From Podospora pseudocomata (Eukaryota; Ascomycota; Sordariomycetes; Sordariales; Podosporaceae), in the NCBI RefSeq assembly GCF_035222375.1, contig NW_026946363.1:5208001-5272000 (forward strand): DNA of 64,000 nucleotides, read 5' to 3'. Each line of letters begins with the position of its first letter. Positions within the stretch are counted from its first letter, which is position 1. The notes under the pieces were generated by a model. That model was not told where the DNA came from and searched no databases. It was given only the letters and a program-made list of their open reading frames with translations. The position numbers and the translations under genes were made by a program. Below are positions 23,235-34,834 of the stretch, piece by piece.

Positions 23235-25638
23235 CAAGATGCGAGGCTACACTACACTACCTACCTACGCATTGCACTGCTGTACATTTACACAAATCCA
23301 GACCGCCCGTTTCCCCCCCCCTCCTCCCCCCCTTTTCTGTCGCGACTGCGTAGGCTGTGGACGTGGACGGACTGGGCTTGGGATACCTTCCTGTTTAGGA
23401 TTTTTATACAGCAGTGCTGAACCAACCGGACTGGGTAGGCAGACAGGGAGCAGATCAACAGATGGATGGATGGATGTCGAGGAAGGGAAGAAGATGGTCC
23501 CCTTGTCCGGTTGTCGGCTTCAATGCTGCCCCCCTTTATGCCATTGCTCGCTGCTGCAGGCGGTAGTCTCGTCGGTAGCCTCGTCGGTAGCATGAAAGTG
23601 AGAGCCGATCATCATCCAGCGATGGTGAAGCGCAAACATGGTGTCATTTACCAAACAATCATCAAGAGCTTGAGAGAAGGGACTTGACATTGCAAGGGCT
23701 TGTCTATCCAATCTTATCTTGCATCGTGGTTAATGAAAGTTTATCTACACTAGTGTAGTAGTGCTAGTATATGAAGAGTGTGTGATTGGGGGCCAGACAG
23801 GATGAGAGGGTAGGGGGAACAAAAGGAGGAAAAGATCATCGATCTTACTGCTTCTGTTGATCAAAGCTGAAACACAGAGATGATCGATCTTTTGCCTATT
23901 TGGTCGACCGCCAGCTACCCACACCATCTTGGGGGAGGGGGGGGGTTGTTTTTGCTGGGTATCCGCTGTCAATGGCACGTGGGGACTCGTGACAGTTTTT
24001 GTTCGGGGAGGGCGATATTGAGGTACGGAGTGGGGGGACGCTGAGAGAACAGGCAGAGGATTCAAGCGAGTCAGGGTACAGAGACTGGGGAGAAGGAGGC
24101 GAAGGCCGGAGTATACTCCGGCGTTGTTCGCGGAGGCGATCTACTGCCGTTGGGGGTTTTTGGACGGGGCTATCACTTTTCGCTGACAGGTACAAACCGA
24201 AGCTTGCTTTCGGGGCCACGGGGAAGGGAAAACGGGCATAAGCATACCCTCCGAGGGTCGCAGATGATGGGTCAGAAAGGGGGGCGGGAGGCCATGCTCG
24301 GTAGAGAGAGCACCGACTGCATTTACCAACCGACTTACCGGACCAATGTCTGGTGTGAGGGAACTGTCGAAGGGAATAATCACTGAAGGACCGAAGGCCG
24401 AAGCTTTTGGTCCTTGGGTGAGGATAAGGGAGCACCTTGCCTATGTGGGGGACAGATGGAGGGGGGAACCATGGTTGTTGATGACCCCCTTTCATTTCTT
24501 TCATTGGCGACGGCGTCAAGGGCAAGTCATGTCCTGTCGGCTGTGCCGGGTAGGGAATGTGCAATTGACATACTTTCCCTTCGGGCCTACATACCTACAG
24601 GATCTAGCCTCGCCTGTGAGTGGTATCCCGGGATGTGTTTGTTGAAGAATGTGGGTGAAGGTAACGGTTGTAGCGATGGCGTGCGTTGTCAACTTGAGAC
24701 ATGCAATGGTAGGGTCTTGGGGATGGTGGCTGTGTGGATAAAGGGGATGAATACACATCCACAGCTTCGAGAAGGGGACAAGGAGTGAAGAGGTCGAGGG
24801 CCGGGCCGTGAGGTGCATGCTGCACTTGGATGCTATCAATGGAGGGTTTTTGAGGTGAAAACTCTGATCGATCAAGGCTGTTTGTCTGCAGGTGGAATGC
24901 AGCCACATGGTTATGGACACCACTTACAGAGAGCAAGCCACCGCGCCCGAAGAGGCAGTTACAGGCTACATTTGATGGCTGCTGAGCTTCGGGAAATATA
25001 CCCGTCGGCCGTTGAGGCCGTTCGTCTGTTCTTTTCTTTTTTCTTGCTTTCTTCTTTAGGGGAGGTTGTGGCGGTCTTATTTGCCTGCCTGATGTGAGCG
25101 GGAGAACAGTGGTATAATACGCAAACAGGCCCCGGGAGACACTCGCCCGAAATTCCCGAAGTCAAGAAGCCACTGGCCAGGGACATGGGAACGGGCCACA
25201 CAAAGAGACCCAGTAGGGAGGGAGGGGGCGAGGAAGGGAGCAGATAGGGCTTGTCAGAAATAGGGGCTGGAAATCATGACGGTTGGTTTTGTGTGACTGT
25301 ATAACGGTATTGATGTTAGATTATGGTTGAGGGATTGGGGCTCAACCCCTGAGACCGGACAGGTACAGTTCCGGATAGCAACATCACGTCGGACCGGGCG
25401 GTTGTGGCTTGGACGGACGGGGTGATGCGTAAAAGGGGAGAGATGTTGTGATACAGGGCCACGTGGTGGTGCTGACACCGCAGAGGTGAGGAAAACAACA
25501 AGAACATGTTGTAGAAACAAGAAGAGCTGAAGATTGAGAGCAATGACTAACAGTCTTTCCCGCCAACTTCAGCGAGAGCTGTCCTGAGCGATGAAGCTGT
25601 CTTGACCACTCTGTGTGTTTGCCCCTGAATGCCAAGCC

Positions 25639-25677
25639 CACAACACAACACAACACAACACAACACAACACAACACA
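25639..25677. repeat. CAACA pentanucleotide microsatellite
   Basis: About seven to eight uninterrupted copies of a CAACA/ACAAC unit in noncoding DNA. Confidence 0.9.
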
Positions 25678-27147
25678 CCTCCCCATGATCTCTTTCCCAT
25701 CAACAAGCTGTTGACGTCGGTGACCAAAAATAACATGAACAAATCCCTTGGGTAAGTACATTCCAAAAAAATAAAAACAAAATAAAAAAGACGCGTCACA
25801 CCGTCCCAAAACAGCCACTTTTCTCCCTCGTCTGTTGTGTAGCCCCGAAGCCCGTTCCCGAGTTCGTAGAAGTAAATCCAACAAAACAAAAACACTCCGG
25901 CCCGCCTATTTCTCGTCCTACAAACAACAGCGCCCTGGAATGGGAACCTTGCACAACATCCGGACTGTACCGAAGTGTACCTAGCAGTAACTACCACTTG
26001 TCCTAACACAATATACCTGATGTCTATAGTGGTAAAGTGCTGTATCACAGAGCCCCCGTTTTCCCATCTCCGTCGCTCGGTCAAAGTGGGTACCTTGTTT
26101 GGAGCGAGTCCAAAGAGCCCGATCGTCGTATGTTTTATGTTTTGATTGGTGTTCGGTCAAGTAGATAGGTGGCGTCAGCCCTACCCGTAAGCCCCTCCCG
26201 TAATGTCTGCCTATTGATCGCTGTTGCTTGTGGATGATCGTATGCTTCTGCTGTCACACCTACAACTACCGGAGCTGCCGGCAAGCTCGGGAGTTGGAGC
26301 TGAAAGGGAGCGGGATGTGAGTTTGGTCGGCGGAAATTCACCGAGTCCGAGGTGGACGGACGGGCTGGCTGTGTATTGTCATAATACCTTACTGTTGGAA
26401 GACCGCAAAATGGGAAGTGGCGGTGTTAGAATTGGGGAGGGGACTGCTCTTGAAGAGACAGTGAGGGAAGGAGGTTAAGTGGGCTAGATGAGGGGAATTT
26501 TCGAAGAAGAAATGGTGGAATGTATGCTGTGTGACTGCAAATGATATGTGCCTGGGTGCTTATGCTCCATGGTGGACTGTTTGCTGGTCAGGCAAATGGG
26601 CTCAGGTAAAGGGTCCGGCATGGTGGAAGTGAGCAATTCTGAGATGGTGCAGTCGGAGAAAGCCAATGAAGCCTGACTGTCGGTAGTGGTAGATGTCCAG
26701 TTTAATTAGCAAGTTGGCCTGCTGTGTTGTGCTCTATCCCGTGGCTTGTTTTGTTTATTGATGACAATCGGAGAGGACTCAACCCCTGAATGGATAGCGG
26801 CCCATAGCAGAATATGGCCATTCACCTAGGACAGTTGAAGAGCAGAAGTTTGATAGTAGTCGCCTTGATGGACACAACATCAGGCAGTCACGAGACTGTA
26901 AACGACCATGACTTCAATCCCAACACATGAACACAAAACTTGTATCATTACATCTGTAAATACGCCTTCAACACCCACCATAGCCAACAGAAGCCCCTAT
27001 CATCATAATATTTACTTCTTTCCATTTCTTCGACTCGCTTGCTTTTGTTTCCCTACTCCCATCCTCTAAATATCACATGTCAAGAAAGCAAAACCAACCA
27101 CCACCTTCAACTACCAACCCCAACACCACTACCACCCCGTCATCCCT

Positions 27148-30100
27148 TTACAAAACAATCGCCAACTCCCCCCTATCAACCCCCTCCTCCGCCAAATTAG
27201 GATAATACGGCACCATCGCATCCGCAGCCTGCACATACGCATCATTATACAACCTCCAATACGGCGTCCTCACCTTCCTCGCTGGATGGAAAAGCCCAGC
27301 CCAGACATAATTCAGCACCAACCCCGGCCCCACCGCCATCCTCACCGCTTCAATCGCTTCGACAATCCTGTCAATGACGTGCGGGCTCGTCTCAAACAGA
27401 TTAGGATACAGCAAGTTCAGCAAGTGAACCATGGCATCTTCACACCCCAACCCTACCACGCCCAGCGCAATATGCTTGACGACTGAAGCGGCAGTTTGCC
27501 GATGGACTTGGTCACGGTCGATGAGGGCATCCTCCAAGAGGGGTGCAACAGCGTAGACGTAGTCCTTGGCCATTTCGCCGATATACTCAAAGAGGAAAGA
27601 GAGCGACTTGAGAACACCGTTCTGGACGTTGAGTTCCGGCACCCGGTACTCGTTCATCAAGGCAGGGAGGACAGTGAAAGGAGCGCAAGTCTCGGCAACG
27701 ATACCAATGGCAACGGCGGTATTGACACGTGACTGACGCTCCTGCACTCTGAGGTTGTTAAGAAGGGTGGCCAACACGTCCTGGGGGCCGATGGCTTTGG
27801 CGATGAAGCCGAACGTGTTGTTGGCCGCGCGACGGATGCCCTTTTTGTGGGCTTTGAGCATATCCAACAGCTCAAAACAGATTCTCATCCACTCGCGAGC
27901 ATTGACACTTTCCGGTCCGCGGTCGGCGATACGGCCGACCAGGTCAATGGTGTTTTCCTGGACTTTCTCATGTCGGTTGCGCAGGATGGGTGTGAGGCGT
28001 GGCAAGAGGTCCTTGATGGGTGGCTGCATTTGGCTGATGCCCACCACAGTCACAATGGACCTCAGAGCACCAAGGATGGAGCCGAGAACTTCAGGATATT
28101 CTTCACCGAGGTATTCGTAAAGAACAACACCGAGCTTGCCCATCAAAGCGTCTTCGCCGCATTGCTTCATCACCATGGCAATTCTGGAAACAAGATCAGC
28201 AGCTTGCTGGCGAACTGTGGCAGACTTGTTGTTGAGACGCCAGAGAATTGTGCTGACGATCTGGGGGAGGTATGGCTTGCAGCGAGTGCCCAGAGCATTG
28301 ACCACGGAGCCAAAACCGTTGAGCATGATAATATCTTCAACGCTTTGCTCTTGGAAGGCGTGCAGGATACCATCGACAAGTCTCTCTTCCAACCGCTCGC
28401 CAATGTCTGCCGCACCCAGAGAGGCTACTATCTTCTCCACTGTCTCAACAGTCATTTTCCGGTAGGCTTCGCTTTCGTCCTTGAGGTTGACCACGATTCT
28501 CTCGAGAATCTCACTGACACCGACCTTTTGGCCGATATCGACCGTGGTCTCAACCACTTGACGGTAGTTGCGCTTATCCAAAGCCATGCGCCGTACCCAG
28601 AAGCTCTTAAAGAAGTCGTCCAATACATGTTCCTTGAGATAACCAGCTGTGACACCATCCGTCGCGGCGCACTGAGAGATGACCTTGAGCACGACCTTCT
28701 TCATCTCCTCATCTGGCGAGGCAAACTCTCGCAAGAGAATCTCCATAATCTGACTTGTGTAGTAGTTTGCGTAGTCCTCGTCCATGAGGGGGATGATGTA
28801 GCCGACGGCCTTGAGGAACCCCGCCAGGCCCTTGCCTCGTTGCTTGCGAGCTCCCGTCCACAGGGGATTGAGGATATCATCGAAGCTCTCAATACCATAT
28901 GGGTTGGAGGCTTCGGCAAGAGCAGCAATGGCCAAACTGGTGACTGTCCGTACCTTGGTCTGCTCATCGTTGAGGTTGGGCCCAATGCAGTCTACGAGCT
29001 GCTTCAGGTGTGGCAACACTGCACAGCCCATCAAGATGGGAATCTGCTGGACAATCTTCACACCGGTATGGCGCGCCTGCCACGACTTCTTGCTGCGGCA
29101 CACGGCTCCCAAGAATGGCAGCAGGGCCGGAATACCCAAGGCCGAGGCCACCACAGCAAACGCTCTGGCAGTTGTGTTTCGTACGTATTCATCTACGTGA
29201 TCGATATCGGGCCGCATGACACTGATCATGGTCGCGAGGCCAGCGGCTTTGCTGAGGTTAGAAATAATCTCGCGACCTTCGACTCGTGCATAATAGTCCT
29301 GGTCAATGAGCAATGGCTCAATGACGACCAAGATCTTGTGGACATAGGGCCGAACCAGATCATCCAGCTTGTAAAGGATACGGTCAATAACCTTGACAAG
29401 AAGATGGCGTTCCTGGTCCTCAAGGGTTTTCTCCATGAGTAGCGGGAGAATCTGGTTGAAGAGGGGTCCGGCACCGAAGTTTCGAGCATTATCTGTGAGC
29501 TGCCTGAGTGCAGTCTTCCTCATCGGGGGAGTACCGTTCTTGACCTTCAACAACAGGCGCATGATCTTCCTCTCCTTCAGCTCTTCGACAGTCAGATCGT
29601 CTTCATTGGACCCGTCTGTGAGCTTGCCAAAGTACGCCATGTCCTCAGGCTTGAAAAACTGAAGATCACCAACACCGGGGATTTCCCTTGGAACTGCTTG
29701 CCCAGAGAGACGTGTGCTCTCAGGATCCTGCATCATGAAGCCTGTCTGTGGTGTTGGTGGCACTGCCAGCTTGTGCGTGGGCGCCCGGGTAGGGGCATAT
29801 CCCGGGGGAGGCTCGAGAATCTTGTATCCCTCGTCAGGACCAGGAAGCATAGCGTCGAGCTCCTCATCGCTGAGGGGCATGTACCGGCCGGCATCGGGGC
29901 CGAACGCAGTGGGGGGCAGAACAGCAGTTTGTGTAGGGTGCATCGGAGTGGCGAGACCAATGTTTCCAACGGGGGTGGCAGACGGCGCTTGATCCCATCT
30001 TGACTTCTTCTTTGCTTCTACTACAGTTCCATCAGCGCCAAGAACGGGCACAGAAGGTGCCTGATCCCAGCGCGAGCGCTTCTTGGGCTCTGCGGCTGCT

Positions 30101-30822
30101 GGGGCAGCCTCGGCGTCTGTAGTAGCAACATCCCATCTCTTTTTGCGCTTGCGGCCAGCGGCTGCTGCCTCGGTCGAACCGGCATCACCGTTCTCCTTGT
30201 TTCCGGCCTCCTCAATCTGGAGTGTAGGCTTATGTTCTTCAGTGGGGCCGTCCTTCATCTTCTGTTCGATAGCTCGGCGCACGCGCTCCTCCTCACGCTC
30301 AATCTCGCGACTCTCCATAATCTCGCGATAGCTCATTCCATCCTCAGCAGCGGCAGCCTGGCGATTGGCGGCGAAGGGGTCGGCGCGGGTAGGGGTCAGA
30401 ACGCGATCAAATCGACGCTTCTGGTAATCGGTTTCGCGATCTGTGATGCGGTTGCTCTTCTCGCCACGACCGGCAAGAATGTCGTCTTCTTCCACTCCAT
30501 TTCCACGCGCAAACTCATCTATCTGGGCACGGGTAGCAGTGTACTGTCCGACGAGGCGGCGCGAGCTATCGGCGTCGGCCATGTCCTCATCGTCGTCGCC
30601 ATCTTGAGCGGGGAGGGAGGTGTGATAGCCTGCAAACTTGTCGGCGCCGTTGGCACTTCGATCGTAGAGGTCGGTATCCCAGGCCTCATTAAGGCTGGCC
30701 TTGGTTGACGAGTCAGCACGCTGATTGGCCGGGTCGAAGGTCTTTGAACCTTTTTTCGCAGCGGCAGCCGCGTTTCGCTCGGCCTGGAGCTTGCGAATCT
30801 GATCAAATTCCGCGTCCGACAT
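27148..30822 (-). CDS. SF3B1: Splicing factor 3B subunit 1 (SF3B1/Hsh155)
   Basis: Intronless minus-strand frame. The first ATG is at 30822 (the frame stays open slightly upstream, but only via GTG), giving 1224 residues. SF3B1 is the HEAT-repeat scaffold of the U2 snRNP that clamps the branch helix. Visible in order: a disordered N-terminus; three UHM-ligand (ULM) motifs with a basic run before RW, at about residues 229, 251 and 275 ([22 protein letters not shown]); a segment [17 protein letters not shown] at about 333-350 matching the SF3B6/p14-binding part; then about 800 residues of HEAT repeats with hallmark blocks such as [16 protein letters not shown] and [10 protein letters not shown]. 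The lysine in KVRT corresponds to the human K700 hotspot. Length is between yeast Hsh155 (971) and human (1304). Human length and hotspot position are from memory. Confidence 0.97.
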   Translation of the reverse strand: MSDAEFDQIRKLQAERNAAAAAKKGSKTFDPANQRADSSTKASLNEAWDTDLYDRSANGADKFAGYHTSLPAQDGDDDEDMADADSSRRLVGQYTATRAQIDEFARGNGVEEDDILAGRGEKSNRITDRETDYQKRRFDRVLTPTRADPFAANRQAAAAEDGMSYREIMESREIEREEERVRRAIEQKMKDGPTEEHKPTLQIEEAGNKENGDAGSTEAAAAGRKRKKRWDVATTDAEAAPAAAEPKKRSRWDQAPSVPVLGADGTVVEAKKKSRWDQAPSATPVGNIGLATPMHPTQTAVLPPTAFGPDAGRYMPLSDEELDAMLPGPDEGYKILEPPPGYAPTRAPTHKLAVPPTPQTGFMMQDPESTRLSGQAVPREIPGVGDLQFFKPEDMAYFGKLTDGSNEDDLTVEELKERKIMRLLLKVKNGTPPMRKTALRQLTDNARNFGAGPLFNQILPLLMEKTLEDQERHLLVKVIDRILYKLDDLVRPYVHKILVVIEPLLIDQDYYARVEGREIISNLSKAAGLATMISVMRPDIDHVDEYVRNTTARAFAVVASALGIPALLPFLGAVCRSKKSWQARHTGVKIVQQIPILMGCAVLPHLKQLVDCIGPNLNDEQTKVRTVTSLAIAALAEASNPYGIESFDDILNPLWTGARKQRGKGLAGFLKAVGYIIPLMDEDYANYYTSQIMEILLREFASPDEEMKKVVLKVISQCAATDGVTAGYLKEHVLDDFFKSFWVRRMALDKRNYRQVVETTVDIGQKVGVSEILERIVVNLKDESEAYRKMTVETVEKIVASLGAADIGERLEERLVDGILHAFQEQSVEDIIMLNGFGSVVNALGTRCKPYLPQIVSTILWRLNNKSATVRQQAADLVSRIAMVMKQCGEDALMGKLGVVLYEYLGEEYPEVLGSILGALRSIVTVVGISQMQPPIKDLLPRLTPILRNRHEKVQENTIDLVGRIADRGPESVNAREWMRICFELLDMLKAHKKGIRRAANNTFGFIAKAIGPQDVLATLLNNLRVQERQSRVNTAVAIGIVAETCAPFTVLPALMNEYRVPELNVQNGVLKSLSFLFEYIGEMAKDYVYAVAPLLEDALIDRDQVHRQTAASVVKHIALGVVGLGCEDAMVHLLNLLYPNLFETSPHVIDRIVEAIEAVRMAVGPGLVLNYVWAGLFHPARKVRTPYWRLYNDAYVQAADAMVPYYPNLAEEGVDRGELAIVL

Positions 30823-31328
30823 GGTACTGCTGCCCACACGGCACTGTGCTCATCCCATTCGGGTAGGTTGTTGTTGAAGTGAGGAAGTAAGTGACGACGC
30901 GATCGGTAGTGGATGGCTCGTTCGTTCTTGGGGCGATGGGAGGGAGTATCGCGATGGTGGTCGTTGTTGGATGGACGTTGAACGTGGGTCAGGACGTGGA
31001 CGTGGACGTGGACGTGCGGGTGAGACTGGATCGTGGATGGAGCAAGCACTTTGCCTTGTTGAAATTTTGGCGGCAACCGCAGCCGCAGGCCAAGAGCGAG
31101 CCGCGCTAAGATCTTGGCAGCAGATCGCTGTTACATAAGCTGGTCTAGGCTCACAACCTCACTTTACTTCACTGGGGCATTGGAGCTCCAATTCATCAAC
31201 CGCGACTCGATTTCTTTACAAGTGCTGGGTGCTGTGGCCCATTGTGTTACAACTAAAGCGATGGAGATTTGTTCGACTTGAATTCTTTTTCTTCTTTTCG
31301 TTTTCGTTTCGTTCTCTTCGTACCTACG
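30823..31328. promoter_or_regulatory. Shared divergent promoter SF3B1 / UBE3D-like
   Basis: The two starts are 506 bp apart and transcription diverges. It contains four tandem GGACGT hexamers (30992-31016), a CT-rich leader just before 31329, and a six-codon uORF (31261-31281) ahead of the plus-strand gene. Confidence 0.6.
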
Positions 31329-32864
31329 ATGTCATCTTCCAGTCGCTGCTCGCTTTACGCAGAGCTGCTAGCCAATATCCGCCAAATTTCACTGGTCGCT
31401 TCTCTCACATCGCCCAGTGATGCCTCCACCAGAGTTGCTGTGGCTGCTGACGGAAGCACCGTCGAGTTGACACATCATGGCGAGGTTCACAAAATCAGTT
31501 TGCCTGCCAAGATACCTCTTGGCAGTACACTCCTTCCCATCGATCAGAGGCAAAACGGGACCACGGCTCTGTCATGGCGATTGCCACTTGGTGGCACGGT
31601 TCCCCATCCGCATCTCTCTTCTGATACCCCCGCCTGGTCAGCGACAGACTTCGACGTCGGCGTCCAGGTCGCTTGCAGGAATTGCAATACCGTCGTTGTG
31701 GAGGAGGGTACAGTAAAGGTCTGGAAAGACTTGCCAAGTGAGAACTGGGCCGAGATGATGGAATTCTGGCATTGTCACAAGCCGGATCACCATCATGAGG
31801 ATGGACACGAGCACGGGCATTCCCGTGATGAGCACTTTGGCAAGGCAGATGAAAAGAGCCTGGCTGCTCGAGGCTATGGGGCTTCGTCCATCATCTCAGC
31901 TCAACCAGGTGTCGGTTTTGTTGACTTGACAACGATCCTCTTTACCGAACGCGATTGCCAGAATATCACGGTAAGTTCTTGACATGACAGCATGAGTATG
32001 TGTTTGTGTGGGTATGAAGAAGGTAACCCGGCCGGCTTTGCCTCCCAATGGCGTGGTTACCGATACAAGTGCCCTAGATGAAGCAACTATCGTTCAACCT
32101 GTTCAACAGAAACCACTAGATTGTTTACGAACCTCCTTAACAGGACGGATTGTTTCTTTCTAGTGGTGAACGAACCTCTGCATTTCACCGGGTGATTCAT
32201 AAGTCGAGAATATCCCGGGATACCACGAGGGACATGCCATTCCCATTCTCGTTTCGTTCATAGCCAGTCGGCCAGTAGCTGACACACATGTATCTAGTAC
32301 TCAAACTCAGCCTTTGAGCAAGGGTCATTAAATAGACAAGATCTGCCATTGACCAACAACCGCAGCTTGAATGTTTTTTGCTCTTCCTGCCACTCTCAAC
32401 TCGGCTTCTACGTCTTTCGGACAGCAGCTGTCACCCTTTTGAAGTGGCAGATGTCTTGCAAGTCCGCATCTGGTTCAGCACCAGGCATCACTGAGTGCCT
32501 GGCCGCGACTATCATCTCCACCATCTCGCGATCTGCCTCGTCAAAGTCGCTCATCATGCCCATCAATGAGACAGAATCGGAAGTCAAACAGACGGTGATT
32601 TACGCGTGGGTGCTCAACGCTAATATTGTGTACTCATCGAGTAATGGGGCGTTGGGAAGACCAGCTATCAAGCTGTTGTATCAGAAGATACCGCGAGAGG
32701 AAGCGGACAAGATGTTGGAGGCGGTGACGTGTGAGGCGCAGGAGATCAACCTGCCGGCGATCGCTATTGAGAAGGTGGTCGAGCATTTGGATGAGAGTAA
32801 CTGGTTGTTACCGGAGAAGGAAAGGGTGTTTAGGGAGTGGAGGGTGGGGTTGTTGACGAGATGA
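31329..32864 (+). CDS. UBE3D/Ipa1-like E2-binding protein (HECT_2 family)
   Basis: Proposed exons 31329-31970 and 32298-32864 encode 402 residues, close to human UBE3D (389, from memory). Family members bind ubiquitin-conjugating enzymes; yeast Ipa1 is needed for mRNA 3'-end processing. Visible motifs are CRNC in the first exon, the typical W-x(7)-WHCHKPD block, then LNVFCSSCHSQLGF and LLKWQMS in the second exon. The intron starts at a perfect GTAAGT donor in phase 0. The acceptor TCTAG at 32297 keeps phase 0 and has a GCTGACAC branch site about 20 nt upstream. The more obvious CAG at 32365 would shift the frame. At 327 nt the intron is long for this genome, and a small internal exon starting near 32023 cannot be ruled out. 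Confidence 0.8.
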
Positions 32865-33107
32865 TTTGATGGATCATTAGCAAACGAAAAAGAGCGCCCC
32901 GTTATACCATTACGCCATGCCACCAGTTGAAAGCTCCTCAAAACACCCAGCAACTGTATTCCCAGGTGTGCCGCATTGCGTGTCATCCAAATATTTTGCA
33001 ACTACACCCGGACGCTCCTGCGTGTCCTATTCCAAGTTAAACGAGCAGGAGAAGTCGCTGAAGATACCATCCTACATCCCGTTGTATCGTACACCACTCC
33101 CCCCTCA

Positions 33108-34441
33108 TCATTGACTTTCCCTCGCCTTTATCCTCTTACTCACCCTTCTGGTCGTCGTACTCGTCGTCGAAACCTGCGACACCTGCGAGCTAAGCGTCAA
33201 CCCATCCATTACATCCTCCATTTTGACATCTTCATCCCTTTGCTGCGACTCCTCCTCCTTGACAGCCTTTCTTTTTCTCGTGCTCGAAACCGTCAACTCC
33301 TCATTTTTCACCACTCTTGCCACTTCTTGCTTTACCACCTTCTCCTTCTTCACAACCACGTCGGCATTTTCCTTGTCCTCTTCCTCTTCTTTCTTCCCCT
33401 TCTTTCCCGTCTTCGCCTGCTCAGCAAACGACTTGAGGTTAGCAGTGAAAAGAACACTCTGCGCCCAGCCCGCGTACTCCCCCCAGATGTTCCTGAAATG
33501 ATCCCCTACACTCTCATACATCCCCTTCGTAAAAGTTTTGCTTTTGGACTTTCCACCGAAATTGTAATCTCGCTGTGCGATCTGCCAGACGTGCGTATCG
33601 ATTGGAACAGATTCCCACCACCCCAACCCCATCAAACAAACACAATCAGACACTTTGGGTCCAACACCTGTTAGTTCAAGCAATGCCTCATGTGCCTTGC
33701 GATAAGTGGGCTTCTCCCCAGGTTGAAACTGGGGGTTATCCGCTGGTGGTACGGCCGGGTTGCGAATTTGATCCAACCACCCTTTTGGTCGTTGCTGAGA
33801 GATGATTTGCGCGGTATCGGCGATGTATTTGGCGCGGTAGCCAAATCCGAGAGAGCGGAGGTGGGATTCAACGTCTGGTCCGGAGAGGGCTTCTGGTGAG
33901 GGGAAGTCATGGAAAGGTTCCCCTGATATGGTGGTGATGTAAGGGCCGTAGTGGAGGCAGAGGTTGTTCACCATGGAGCTGATTCGGGAGATGTTGTTGT
34001 TGGAACTGCAGATGAAGGAGATGAGGGTTTCCCAGGCGTCTTGGTTTAAAATGCGGATGCCGGTGAAGGAGGAGCAGCGCCGAGCGAAGTTGGGGTCGGT
34101 GGCGGACCATTGGGTGTAGAGCTGGGTGAGTGGAACGCCGAGGGAGAGGTAGGATTGTAAGATGGGGAGGGTGGTTTCATGTGGGGGTGGGTTGATGGCG
34201 GGGAGGGTGGATTTGTATGAGAGGTGAGTTGGGGATTGGGTCAGGGTGATGAGGCGGTTGGAGAGGACGCAGTGCCATTCATTGTTTATTTTACGCCAGC
34301 GGAAGGATTCTAAAGAGGGTATGAGTATGGTGGTGATGAAGTGGATGGATGAGAGCGGTGATACATACGTCCACAGCGAAGGGTTGTGTCGATACAGAGC
34401 TCGGCTAGGCTCAGGGGTAATTTTCGCCATTCGGAGGCCAT
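33108..34441 (-). CDS. OGG1: 8-oxoguanine DNA glycosylase
   Basis: Two exons, 34369-34441 and 33108-34309, with a 59-nt intron (donor GTATGT, acceptor TTTAG). The product has 424 residues. The enzyme excises 8-oxoguanine opposite cytosine in base-excision repair. The splice joins TTLRCGQ to SFRWRK, the canonical N-terminal Ogg1 block, which confirms the model. The frame stays open upstream, but that extension lacks this block. SSNNNISRI at about 126-134 matches the conserved Asn region. The HhH-GPD motif LTGVGPKVSDC has the catalytic Lys at about 243, and PIDTHVW supplies the catalytic Asp at about 262. After about residue 320 comes a Lys/Glu-rich tail with KRK clusters, probably a nuclear localisation region. 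The gene converges with the UBE3D-like gene (243 bp between stops). Confidence 0.96.
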
Positions 34442-34834
34442 TGTGAGATGGTAGATTGCTCCACTGAGCTACAGTAAGGGAGGAATGAGAGTTTTGGACT
34501 GAAAAGTGAGGAATATTCAAAGAACCTCAGGAGTGAGCTTTGAATAGAGATATACCAAGCTCGCACTGCCTGCCTGCCTGCCTGCCTGGAGATGTTGCTG
34601 GTTGAGGAACCAGGGGCAACTGCAATTGGAGCTAGGCCCCACTCGGCTTAGTGCAGCTGGGGAGTGTGCCAAGCATCCGTATGGTCCAGGTTAGCCATCC
34701 CAAAAAAGTTCCAGCCTCGCGACAACCTTTGAGACTGACTTGACGACTCGCATCACAGCTTTTTTCGGCAACCATTTTTACCGAAAGTCCTGCACCCAAA
34801 CATCAATTCTGGTTTACCGGGACTGGCAGCAGAG
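34442..34834. promoter_or_regulatory. Shared divergent promoter OGG1 / U2AF65
   Basis: The two starts are 393 bp apart on opposite strands. It holds a CCTG tetranucleotide repeat (about 34567-34589, some five to six copies). No TATA box is evident. Confidence 0.6.

Larger units (their letters stand above)
17775..27147. other. Gene-poor 9.4-kb gap between convergent gene ends
   Basis: Bounded by the 3' ends of the flbC-like gene (+) and SF3B1 (-), so it is not needed as promoter for either neighbour. No protein family is recognisable. It contains several open frames of 170-230 codons without motifs, a pair of perfect hairpins (21530-21580), a TGACGTCA palindrome (21491-21498), a GGCT repeat and a CAACA repeat. 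The plus strand is ATG-free from 19065 to 19437. An unrecognised gene, a long noncoding RNA or decayed sequence are all possible. Confidence 0.5.

Noticed and set aside
22900-23595. 231-codon plus-strand ORF
   Set aside because: It runs through the GGCT microsatellite and C-rich tracts; low complexity without motifs.
23896-24564. 222-codon minus-strand ORF
   Set aside because: Pro/Ser-rich translation of GC-rich noncoding DNA, no ATG context or splice support, no family resemblance.
27847-29442. 531-codon plus-strand ORF opposite SF3B1
   Set aside because: It lies entirely antisense to a highly conserved coding sequence and mirrors its codon structure. It has no family motif and no own promoter or splice signals.
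32366-32864. CAG at 32365 as the acceptor of the UBE3D-like intron
   Set aside because: It shifts the frame relative to the strong GTAAGT donor at 31971; the TAG at 32297 keeps phase and has a better placed branch site.
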